Positions 17,123 to 24,329 of a DNA stretch of 42,228 nt are shown here, piece after piece. The DNA lies in the NCBI GenBank assembly GCA_017515595.1, contig JAFWFL010000064.1, positions 1 to 42,228 of the forward strand. Direction: 5' to 3'. A program made the translations under genes and the position numbers. The notes beneath the pieces are model-generated. The model searched no databases and was not told the DNA's origin. It saw only the letters and a list, made by a program, of their open reading frames with translations. How positions within the stretch are numbered: the first letter of the stretch is position 1; every line of letters begins with the position of its first letter. This stretch comes from Coriobacteriales bacterium. Its GTDB lineage: Bacteria; Actinomycetota; Coriobacteriia; Coriobacteriales; UMGS124.

Positions 17123-18286
17123 TTATTTCTCGGCTGATTCTTCTTCTTTAAATACCGGGCTATCTGCCGGAAGGATTTCGTCAGTTTGGGTATCCTTGTT
17201 ATAGTGATGCCTGAGAACGGGCTCAAAAAGGTGGAGCTTGTGCACAAACAAGAACGAGGCCAGAAGTAAAATAATGAAAATTACAATACGCGCGATTACA
17301 TCTACCTGAGTAATGAGAATTGCTCCTATCGACAAAAATGCGCTCCAGGCATACACAAACATAGCGGCTTTGCGCTGGTCATACCCTCTTTGCATAAGCC
17401 TGTGCTGAATGTGCCCTTTATCGCGCTGGGCAATGCTCATGTGTCCGCGCGTGCGTCTTACAATAGCTGCAAACGTATCTATTATGGGCACGCCCGCAAA
17501 AATCAGAGGGACAAGAATCGTAGTTAATGCCGCGGTCCTCGATACGTTCAAAAGCGAAACTATACCCAGCAAAAATCCCAACGTATTCGAGCCACAATCG
17601 CCCATAAAAATACTAGCAGGATGAAAGTTATACCGCAAAAAGCCCAGACAACAGCCAGCTAGGGCGATCGAAAGCGCCGCGGCATCAGGACGTCCAAACA
17701 TAATGGCAATCACAAAAAGCGAAAGCGAAACGATTCCGCTGATACCCGCAGCAAGGCCGTCGAGACCGTCAATTAAATTGACAATATTTGCAAATGCAAC
17801 CAGATAGAGCACGGTTATTGGGTAAGCAATCCATCCAATGTTAAGAGCTGCTTCTGATCCAAAAGGATCCACAATTTCATAAATCACAAGTCCGCTTGCT
17901 ACCGCAATAATGGCGGCAACAGTTTGACCGGCAAACTTCACTAAAGGTTTAAGTGAGAATACATCATCCAAAAATCCAACCATAAACATCACAAGTACCG
18001 ATACAGCCAGCATGCGATATTCGATAACCATGGACGGATGCGGAATAAAAACAACGGGCCAATCAAAATATACCGTACCCACGTATTGCGTAATTAAGGC
18101 TCCGGCAAGCCCCAGAAAAATAGCGATACCTCCCACGCGAGGTGTCGCCTGTTTATTAATGCGCCATGCGCTTGGATAATCTACTGCGTTTACCTTCCAT
18201 GCGATACGCTTAGCAAGCGGGGTGGTCAGTATTGTGACCAATAATCCCACCAAAAAGAGGATAAGGTACGTATACCAGTCGTTCAT
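17123..18286 (-). CDS. WecA/TagO-like undecaprenyl-phosphate N-acetylhexosamine-1-phosphate transferase
   Basis: 387 residues with about ten hydrophobic segments. MraY/WecA superfamily landmarks: FLDDVF (about 104-109), NIVNLIDGLDGLAAG (about 167-181), FMGDCGSNTLGFLLG (about 227-241) and RRTRGHMSIAQRDKGHIQHRLMQRG (about 286-310). The HIQHRL element is typical of WecA/TagO rather than MraY. It starts wall-polymer or O-antigen-like glycans by moving sugar-1-phosphate onto undecaprenyl phosphate. It may build the polymer that the 4.5-13 kb cassette decorates. AGGA precedes the ATG. The protein has a hydrophilic acidic tail. Confidence 0.9.
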   Translation of the reverse strand: MNDWYTYLILFLVGLLVTILTTPLAKRIAWKVNAVDYPSAWRINKQATPRVGGIAIFLGLAGALITQYVGTVYFDWPVVFIPHPSMVIEYRMLAVSVLVMFMVGFLDDVFSLKPLVKFAGQTVAAIIAVASGLVIYEIVDPFGSEAALNIGWIAYPITVLYLVAFANIVNLIDGLDGLAAGISGIVSLSLFVIAIMFGRPDAAALSIALAGCCLGFLRYNFHPASIFMGDCGSNTLGFLLGIVSLLNVSRTAALTTILVPLIFAGVPIIDTFAAIVRRTRGHMSIAQRDKGHIQHRLMQRGYDQRKAAMFVYAWSAFLSIGAILITQVDVIARIVIFIILLLASFLFVHKLHLFEPVLRHHYNKDTQTDEILPADSPVFKEEESAEK

Positions 18287-18392
18287 GCCAATCCTGTCAT
18301 AGCGTCGTCGCGTTCTAACTCATAAATGTATATGATACTACATATTGACATTTGTAATACCGCAAACACAAGAAAAGCCCAAGGAGCTTATC

Positions 18393-18431
18393 AAACAGGG
18401 GGACGCAGCGCTTGCTTACGTCCCCCTGTTT
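18393..18431. terminator. Hairpin terminator after the LPXTG gene
   Basis: A 13-bp perfect stem, AAACAGGGGGACG (18393-18405) with CGTCCCCCTGTTT (18419-18431), lies 37 bases past the stop of the wall protein. T-tracts on either side are short (TTTT on plus). It differs from the core-palindrome family: no AGAGCG core. Confidence 0.7.
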
Positions 18432-18467
18432 TAAAATACTTTGGGCAATACAAATCCTTATTTTGCC

Positions 18468-21400
18468 TTACTTATTGCGCTTTTTGCGATTATAAATTAC
18501 CAAACCGGTTCCTGCGCCAATTAAGACAACGCCTGCTGCAATACCGCCAATTATCAAAGCGGGATTTGTGTCGTCGCCAGTCTGAGGTAATGTCTGCGTA
18601 TTGCCTGCATTGGGGCTTGTACCGCCACCCTGCTGTTGTTGTACAACCTTCCAGTTGGCAACCTTGGCACCGGTGAAGTTACCCTTGCCCTGGAGCGTAA
18701 CCTGAGCATCGCCCGGCTGGACGTTATTACCGTAACCTACAATGTCATAGTCCACGCCTTCCTGAAGAACCATGTTGCCCACAGTTACTGACTCAGGATG
18801 CGGGTACAGAGGATTGCCGGTATAAATCATGTTGGGCATGATAACGGTGGCGCTTCTCATCTCAACCTTGTTAATAACAAAGGTGGTCTCCAAGCTGTCA
18901 CGATAATTACCCATACCGGTAATGATGACATGAGCGGTTCCAGCATTTACATTATTGTTATAAGCTACCGTATAGTCCTGGTCGAGCATCAAAACCTTTG
19001 TACCGTCGGTAACGGTAAATGAAGGTGTCTGAGGTATTCCATTATAAACCATTGCAGCAATGGGGCTTGTTTGAGAACCCTTAATGCTCTTGGGCATAAT
19101 GGTGAAATTAATGGTAACTTCGCCATAGTACAAACCGGTACCGGTGACCGTTGCCTGAGCAATGCCGGCATTCACGTTGTTGCTGTATTTAACAGTATAA
19201 TCAGAGTTAACCGTGAGGAGTGTGTTACCTACAAGACGTACCTCGGGAACGGGAACACGTGGTTCTCCGTTATAAGTAAGGTCATAGGTACCGGGAAGCG
19301 ATACGCTTGCCTGGGCGAGATTGCCCTTGATGGTAAATGTCGCGGTCAAAGTACCGGAGTAAGCGCCTTTACCGGTAACAATAGCGCGGGCAGTATTGAG
19401 ACCAATTGCTACATTGTTCTCATAAGCAACCGTATAGTCTGTGCCCTCAACAAGGCGGGTCTGGCTGTCAGCCACGCTCAGCGCAGGCCTGATCTCAGAA
19501 CCGGTATAGGTTTGATCAGAGATAGGTGCGATAGTAAATGAGCTCTTTGAGATATCAATGGTCTTATTCTCAACCTGAGGCGTGGTATTCTCGGCATCTG
19601 TGTTTGTTTGTGTGGCATCAGCCGGAGTAGTCGTTTGCTGCTCAGTTGTTTGCTGCTCAGAGGTTTGTTGCTCAGTTGTTTGCTGCTCGGTTGTTTGCTG
19701 CTCAGAGTTATCATTAGGAACATTAGTGTCGTCGCTTTGTGGCGTCTCACTGTTGTCAGGATCTGTCGGAGGAACATCAGAAGGTTCCTGGGTGTTGTTG
19801 TCTGTAGAATCCGGAGTTGTGACTGGCTCAGGCGTATCAGAAGAGCCATCGGAAACCTGCTGATTCTGATCATCGGCAGGAGTTGGTTCAGAGTCTACAG
19901 GTTCTTGTGTACCAGGCTGCGGCTCACCTTCTACCGTCATATTGGTATTATCAACTTCATCCTGGATATCTGTCTCTGTACCCTGGTTCTCATCAACCGG
20001 AGGCTGATTCTCCTCTGGCTGGTCTGTAGTTTCAGGAACTACTACCGGTACAGGCTGGCCATATACGGTGACCATAACCGCTGTTACGGACGGGTCAACC
20101 TCAGTACCTTCAGCAGGATTTGTAGCATATGCAAGGCCTACTTCTTCTTCTGTAGGAGCAGGCTCGCCCTCAATAACATCAGATGCATTAAAACCCGCCG
20201 CTCTCAAGGTTTCAACCGCAGACTCACCGTCAAGACCCATAACGCTCGGAACCAAGACTGTAAGGACCGGCGCTTCTGCAATTTGGAAAGTAACGGCCTT
20301 TGACCCGGTTATGACAGTAGAACCTTCCTGTGCAAACACTACAAGAGTGGCTTCGCCGGGTTCTACATTGTTATAGAGTTCAAAATAATACTCGCCGGGG
20401 TCAATCTCAGTATAACTTGCATCCTGAATCTTAAATGACGGAACAATTTGATCACCGGTATAAGCGTATTCTTTCTCAATACCGGTAATTACGCAGTCTT
20501 CAAGCGAAATCAGCTCGCCCATAACCGTAACAGGAAATTCAACAGAACCCAGCACCGAATGAGAAGCAACAATTGTTGCGCTGCCGGCTGCTGTACCGGT
20601 TACTGTGGCATCTGCCTGAACCTGAGCCGCTGCGGAGTTGCTCGATGCCCAGCTCAGCATTGAGGCATTAAACAGAACGTCAATGTTATTGTATTCAAGC
20701 TTATTCGCTTCATTGAATTCATTCATTCCATTGAGTTCTATTGAACCATATGTATAGCCTGCTACCTGGAGTATCGTTGATGTCTTGACATCGAGCACGG
20801 TTTCATCTTGATCCGTATAAAGACCAGCGTTTTGCGCCGCTAATGAGACAACCGGTTGCGGAATTTGGTTTTGCTGATTCTGATCTGGGTTAGCAGGCGG
20901 CAGAGGCTCGGTTGTGGCTGTTGCAAGCACTACCCAGTGATATTGGCCCATAGCGTCAATAACACAAGATACGCCTACTCCGGTAAGCTGGGCATTGTTG
21001 ACAAGCGTCAAAAGACCTGCAGCAACTTCATTGGCATCGCGGGCCGAGCCGTTCTCGCCAATAACAACCCATTCATACTGAGCCCTGTGAGAGGTATCTG
21101 CCGTGTTAAACACACTGCCGTCAGGACGGATATCTGACTCTGCAATTATGCTTTCATAAGCACGGATATATGCAGCCTTGTCGAGAGCATCTTCGCGCGA
21201 AAGAGCACTGTTGCCAACTTGCGCACGGGCATTGTTAATTGCCGAGAATAACGTGTTTGCATTCTCGATCTTATTCTCTGAAGGAACAACTACCTGAACG
21301 GTTTGCGTAACAGCCTTAGCCTTGTCCTGGAGTTCCTGTGCACTTGCAGCTAAAACGAGAGCTTCGTTTACGCTGTCGGTAATCTTTACAGGCTCAGGTG

Positions 21401-21821
21401 TGGGCTCCGGTTCCGGTTCAGGTTCGGGCTCAGGTGTCCAAACAACCTCAGGCTCTGGTTCCGGTTCAGGTTCGGGCTCGGGTTCAGGCTCGGGCTCAGG
21501 TTCAGGCTCGGGCTCAGGTTCCGGTTCTGGCTCAGGCTCCCCTTCAGGGTCTTCACCAACTCCCGGTGTTTCATCCCCAAGTTGGCCATCTTCGCCATTC
21601 TCCTGGCCATCATTTTGGTTGTCGTCTGATTCTCCCGGTGTTCCTTCGCCATCTTGCGGATTCTCTGGAGATTCGCCGTCTACCTGACCAACTGCATCAG
21701 GAGAAGGCTCTTCAGACCAAGAGGTTACCGGCACCATGCCTAACCCTGCAACCGCAAGGGCAAACGAAACTCCCAACGTTGTAACTAGCGAACGTACACG
21801 AACTGATTTGTTGTTGCTCAT
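18468..21821 (-). CDS. Large LPXTG cell-wall-anchored protein with CAP, Ig-like and PASTA-like domains
   Basis: 1117 residues from the ATG 6 bases after GGAG (an earlier ATG at 21833 is less well placed). N-terminal signal peptide (hydrophobic to about residue 30), an acidic Pro/Glu-rich stretch with a (Glu-Pro)n run near 90-135, then a CAP/SCP-like domain ([15 protein letters not shown]..., about 190-310), a BIG2-type Ig repeat, and a PASTA-like segment ([21 protein letters not shown]). A Thr/Gln/Glu linker (TTEQQ repeats) and about four MBG/Ig-like repeats (YTG/YNG...[10 protein letters not shown]...G) lead to the sortase signal LPQTG (1078-1082), membrane helix and RKKRNK. Role: surface adhesin or wall-interacting protein, inferred. 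Confidence 0.88.
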   Translation of the reverse strand: MSNNKSVRVRSLVTTLGVSFALAVAGLGMVPVTSWSEEPSPDAVGQVDGESPENPQDGEGTPGESDDNQNDGQENGEDGQLGDETPGVGEDPEGEPEPEPEPEPEPEPEPEPEPEPEPEPEPEPEVVWTPEPEPEPEPEPTPEPVKITDSVNEALVLAASAQELQDKAKAVTQTVQVVVPSENKIENANTLFSAINNARAQVGNSALSREDALDKAAYIRAYESIIAESDIRPDGSVFNTADTSHRAQYEWVVIGENGSARDANEVAAGLLTLVNNAQLTGVGVSCVIDAMGQYHWVVLATATTEPLPPANPDQNQQNQIPQPVVSLAAQNAGLYTDQDETVLDVKTSTILQVAGYTYGSIELNGMNEFNEANKLEYNNIDVLFNASMLSWASSNSAAAQVQADATVTGTAAGSATIVASHSVLGSVEFPVTVMGELISLEDCVITGIEKEYAYTGDQIVPSFKIQDASYTEIDPGEYYFELYNNVEPGEATLVVFAQEGSTVITGSKAVTFQIAEAPVLTVLVPSVMGLDGESAVETLRAAGFNASDVIEGEPAPTEEEVGLAYATNPAEGTEVDPSVTAVMVTVYGQPVPVVVPETTDQPEENQPPVDENQGTETDIQDEVDNTNMTVEGEPQPGTQEPVDSEPTPADDQNQQVSDGSSDTPEPVTTPDSTDNNTQEPSDVPPTDPDNSETPQSDDTNVPNDNSEQQTTEQQTTEQQTSEQQTTEQQTTTPADATQTNTDAENTTPQVENKTIDISKSSFTIAPISDQTYTGSEIRPALSVADSQTRLVEGTDYTVAYENNVAIGLNTARAIVTGKGAYSGTLTATFTIKGNLAQASVSLPGTYDLTYNGEPRVPVPEVRLVGNTLLTVNSDYTVKYSNNVNAGIAQATVTGTGLYYGEVTINFTIMPKSIKGSQTSPIAAMVYNGIPQTPSFTVTDGTKVLMLDQDYTVAYNNNVNAGTAHVIITGMGNYRDSLETTFVINKVEMRSATVIMPNMIYTGNPLYPHPESVTVGNMVLQEGVDYDIVGYGNNVQPGDAQVTLQGKGNFTGAKVANWKVVQQQQGGGTSPNAGNTQTLPQTGDDTNPALIIGGIAAGVVLIGAGTGLVIYNRKKRNK
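21405..21545 (-). repeat. (Glu-Pro)n-coding low-complexity tract
   Basis: Short tandem GGTTCN/GGCTCN hexamers (on the plus strand) encode the Glu-Pro run of the LPXTG protein. Such tracts expand and contract readily, so its length probably varies between strains. The long plus-strand SGSGSG reading frame here is only its antisense shadow. Confidence 0.8.
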
Positions 21822-21833
21822 AAAAAGCTCCAT

Positions 21834-22147
21834 TCTATATACGAGTTCGGAAGAAAAACCGAAACATCTCGCTTTAGACTCATTAGTTTACCCGGGAGAT
21901 CGTTAAATAAAGTGTTTACATTGTGACGTTTGCCCTTTTGCAACCGTATCGACACATGCTTGAACGTTCTATGTAGGAATACAGGCTATGAATGGTTAAT
22001 TTTGAGCTCAAACGGCAGCTCTTTGCTCAAGAGCCGGAAGAAAGAAAGATAAGGTTGAAGATGCGAAACGGGTTATTCGGCAAATTCACATTGCAAAAAG
22101 TTAAAATCCTCGTGCATGTTAGTATATAAGAGCGCTATACTTGTGTA
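21834..22147. other. Intergenic region upstream of the LPXTG gene
   Basis: Divergent control region. On the minus strand the LPXTG leader contains a small hairpin (TTCGG...CCGAA, about 21848-21865). No convincing -10/-35 pair for that gene was found. The right edge holds the possible promoter of the structured RNA described at 22148: TATACT at 22136-22141, with a weak -35 (TGCATG). Confidence 0.4.
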
Positions 22148-22336
22148 TGTCTCAACCCTCGCTTTCTTGCTGCGGTGGGCCGACACATTGTTGCAGGGAG
22201 CCTCTGCTAGTTGCGGGATATGGGGATCGGTAGCTGTTGCTACAGAAGCCAGAATACGCACTGCGGGCACCCACCTTTTAAGGTGGGCCATTCCTAGCAC
22301 TCGCGGGGGTTGGGCTTCACTCTGCATGGCGTTTTT
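22148..22336 (+). ncRNA. Candidate structured non-coding RNA, unassigned
   Basis: No credible ORF, but strong pairing potential: CAACCCTCGC (22152-22161) can close with GCGGGGGTTG (about 22304-22314) around a region of roughly 150 nt. Inside are GTAGC-TGTT-GCTAC and a strong CCCACC-TTTTAA-GGTGGG hairpin near 22267-22288. GGTGGGCC also occurs at about 22174, giving an alternative partner for CCCACC. A TATACT -10 just upstream and a T-run at about 22330 would frame a transcript near 190 nt. Size and long closing stem are reminiscent of 6S RNA, but I see no decisive signature; it is not tmRNA or SRP RNA by their known conserved segments. Confidence 0.35.
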
Positions 22337-22410
22337 TTGAACAAGAGTCATCTTGCGGTTTTTCACATTGACATTGTTCTGACGTCCTGCAAGAATAACA
22401 CAGCTCTTTT

Positions 22411-22486
22411 GGGGATGTGGCTCAGTTGGGAGAGCGCTGCCTTCGCAAGGCAGAGGCCGGGGGTTCGAATCCCCTCATCTCCACCA
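22411..22486 (+). tRNA. tRNA-Ala (anticodon CGC)
   Basis: 76 nt with encoded CCA. Acceptor strands GGGGATG and CATCTCC pair with a G3-U70 wobble, the identity mark of alanine tRNA. The anticodon arm CTGCC-TTCGCAA-GGCAG gives anticodon CGC, and the T arm contains GGTTCGAATCC. An intrinsic terminator follows after 13 bases. Confidence 0.97.
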
Positions 22487-22499
22487 TTTACCTCATCAT

Positions 22500-22532
22500 G
22501 CCCGTTGGTACTCAGCCCAACGGGCGTTTTTT
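22500..22532 (+). terminator. Intrinsic terminator of tRNA-Ala
   Basis: Stem GCCCGTTGG (22500-22508) with CCAACGGGC (22517-22525), followed by GTTTTTTG. The T-run is at the same time the outer edge of repeat copy B. Confidence 0.9.
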
Positions 22533-22740
22533 GTTTCGGGGTATCAGGAAGGTCTTAGGAGAACAGCTCTTACGATACTTTTTGAGTATGTGAAAAGGGG
22601 GGCGGGTACACATTTCGTCCGGAGCGTTTTTATGAGGCTAAAGCGGAGGATGACATGTGTACCCGGTCCCCTTTTCACATACTCAAAAAGTATCGTAAGA
22701 GCTGTTCTCCTAAGACCTTCCTGATACCCCGAAACAAAAA
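22528..22740. repeat. Core-palindrome family, copy B (longest)
   Basis: 86-bp arms (22528-22613 and 22655-22740) are complementary except for two adjacent positions near 22600. The 41-bp centre contains the core variant GGAGCGTTTTTATGAGGC. The outer ends coincide with the T-runs of two convergent terminators (tRNA-Ala on plus, rplT on minus), so the element fills the whole space between them. Confidence 0.95.
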
Positions 22741-22763
22741 TACCCGCCACGGGGGCGGGTATT
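22733..22763 (-). terminator. Intrinsic terminator of infC-rpmI-rplT
   Basis: On the minus strand AATACCCGCC (22763-22754) pairs with GGCGGGTATT (22748-22739), followed by TTTTTG. It stands about 30 bases after the rplT stop. Confidence 0.9.
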
Positions 22764-22792
22764 GGAAGTTATGCAATCAAACGTTGCAGTGC

Positions 22793-23161
22793 TTATGCGC
22801 GAGCCTTGGCAACAGCGTCTTTGGCAATGCCGCAGAGGTCGGCGAATGACTGGGGATCCTCAATAGCCATCTGAGAAAGAACTTTGCGATCAAGCTTGAT
22901 GCCGGCAAGGTTCAGGCCATAGATGAACTGTGAGTAGCTCATGCTATTGATGCGGCAACCGGCGTTAATGCGGGTAATCCAGAGACGACGGATGTCGCGC
23001 TTCTTGTTGCGACGGTCGCGATACATGTACATGAGCGAGTGGCGTACCTGCTCTTTAGCTACACGATAATGGCGTGAACGCGCACCATAATAACCCTTAG
23101 CAAGTTTGAGAATACGACGACGCTTTTTCTTTGCGTTAGCTGAGCGCTTAATACGTGCCAT
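22793..23161 (-). CDS. rplT: Ribosomal protein bL20
   Basis: 122 residues, close to full family length. The basic N-terminus [28 protein letters not shown] and the [16 protein letters not shown] block are bL20 hallmarks. It binds 23S rRNA early in large-subunit assembly, and in many Gram-positives free bL20 represses its own operon through the leader. Third gene of infC-rpmI-rplT, followed by a clear terminator. Confidence 0.98.
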   Translation of the reverse strand: MARIKRSANAKKKRRRILKLAKGYYGARSRHYRVAKEQVRHSLMYMYRDRRNKKRDIRRLWITRINAGCRINSMSYSQFIYGLNLAGIKLDRKVLSQMAIEDPQSFADLCGIAKDAVAKARA

Positions 23162-23226
23162 AAATGGTCACTCCTTACTTTAAAATCAAATCGCACACAA
23201 AAGACTTATACAACTCGCGGCGATAA

Positions 23227-23424
23227 TTATTTATCGATTACTGAATTTACGTACTGAATCTGCTTGGCGCTCTTGAGTGAGCCAAGGCCGCGCAGCTGAC
23301 GCTTGCGTTTGCGGGTCATCTTGGTAAGGATGTGACGCTTGTTTGGCTGGATATGCATAAGCTTTCCTGTGCCAGATTTGCGGAAGCGCTTTGCTACCGT
23401 CTTGTTAGTCTTCATCTTGGGCAT
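23227..23424 (-). CDS. rpmI: Ribosomal protein bL35
   Basis: 65 residues, the standard length. [21 protein letters not shown] and the [18 protein letters not shown] segment are typical of bL35. It lies between infC and rplT in the conserved order, with AAAGGAG before the start codon. Confidence 0.97.
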   Translation of the reverse strand: MPKMKTNKTVAKRFRKSGTGKLMHIQPNKRHILTKMTRKRKRQLRGLGSLKSAKQIQYVNSVIDK

Positions 23425-23483
23425 TACTAATCTCCTTTAGGTCTTTTAACCAAGCAGTACGAGGCTTAAAGCCTCAATTGTAC

Positions 23484-24065
23484 TCACTCTTCTTCAGATG
23501 CTTCATCAATATCGTCATCTGCGATATCAGACAAAGCAATTTTTGGACGATCACGCAAAGGCGCAACGAGCATATGCATGTTGCGGCCTTCGAGCTTAGG
23601 CTGCTGCTCAACCGTGCATACATCTTTGAGATCCTCGGCGAGTTTCTCAAGCATGTTCAGACCAAGCTCGGGATGTGCCATCTCGCGACCACGGAACATA
23701 ATGGTAATCTTAACCTTTGCTCCTTGTGCCAAAAAGCGCATAACGTGGCGCTTCTTTGTCTCGTAATCGCCGGTATCGATCTTAGGACGAAACTTCATCT
23801 CTTTAACATCGATCTTTACCTGGTTCTTACGAGCGGCCTTTGCCTTAATTTCCTGCTCATACTTGTACTTGCCATAATTCATGACGCGGCACACAGGCGG
23901 CTCTGCATTTGGAGCAATCTCAACCAGGTCAAGACCCTGCTCCTCGGCAATGCGCAGGGCATCTTTAATATCAAAGATACCAAACTGTGTTCCGTCGACC
24001 CCAATGAGCCGGCACTGCGTTGCACGGATGTCCTCGTTTACGCGAGGTTCTTCGGGCTTAGCTAT
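23484..24065 (-). CDS. infC: Translation initiation factor IF-3
   Basis: 193 residues if the start is ATA at 24063-24065. GGAGG stands 8 bases before this ATA, whereas the first in-frame GTG (24078-24080) is itself part of the GTGGAGGTG Shine-Dalgarno stretch and lacks a site of its own. IF-3 genes often use non-standard starts such as AUU because IF-3 rejects them, which gives autoregulation. N-domain: EPRVNEDIRATQCRLIG; C-domain: KEMKFRPKIDTGDYETKKRHVMRFL and VKITIMFRGREMAHPELG. An acidic tail (DDDIDEASEEE) ends the protein. A leader attenuator and promoter lie upstream. Confidence 0.95.
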   Translation of the reverse strand: MAKPEEPRVNEDIRATQCRLIGVDGTQFGIFDIKDALRIAEEQGLDLVEIAPNAEPPVCRVMNYGKYKYEQEIKAKAARKNQVKIDVKEMKFRPKIDTGDYETKKRHVMRFLAQGAKVKITIMFRGREMAHPELGLNMLEKLAEDLKDVCTVEQQPKLEGRNMHMLVAPLRDRPKIALSDIADDDIDEASEEE

Positions 24066-24114
24066 GCGTAACACCTCCACTCAAACCAAAAAACTCTTTG
24101 GAAGAATCCATCCA

Positions 24115-24147
24115 CAAAAAACTCCCGGCACGTAAGCATGCCGGGAG
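24115..24147 (-). terminator. Attenuator-type terminator in the infC leader
   Basis: On the minus strand CTCCCGGCA pairs with TGCCGGGAG and is followed by TTTTTTG, ending about 50 bases before the infC start and well after the promoter at 24268-24296. It is therefore inside the leader. An L20/IF-3-type leader control is likely; the sensed ligand cannot be read from the sequence. Confidence 0.75.
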
Positions 24148-24267
24148 AATAATGAGACAACATAAAGCATATCATGAGTTATCATATTCTACCAGACAGC
24201 TACTTAAAAGCGCCGCAAGGTGGGGATCCAATCCCGCTTCATGCCACGTGGGCACATTGACTTGTGA

Positions 24268-24296
24268 ATATTACGCTCTCTAGCCTTTGATTGCAA
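24268..24296 (-). promoter_or_regulatory. Promoter of infC-rpmI-rplT
   Basis: TTGCAA (24291-24296) and TAATAT (24268-24273) with a 17-base spacer. The predicted transcript has a leader of about 200 nt that includes hairpins near 24220-24255 and the attenuator at 24115-24147. Confidence 0.7.
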
Positions 24297-24329
24297 GAAG
24301 AGATTTCTCAAACACAGAGGCTCCATGAT

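Noticed and set aside
21322-21687. Plus-strand frame rich in Ser-Gly repeats
   Set aside because: It is the antisense reading of the Glu-Pro repeat in the LPXTG gene and has no ribosome-binding site or context.
22073-22366. 97-codon minus-strand frame over the putative structured RNA
   Set aside because: No ribosome-binding site and no protein-like features; the plus strand shows consistent RNA pairing instead.
22614-22654. Repeat core as an integron attC-like recombination site
   Set aside because: No integrase gene, no cassette array and no core-site signature; copies lie at ordinary operon ends.
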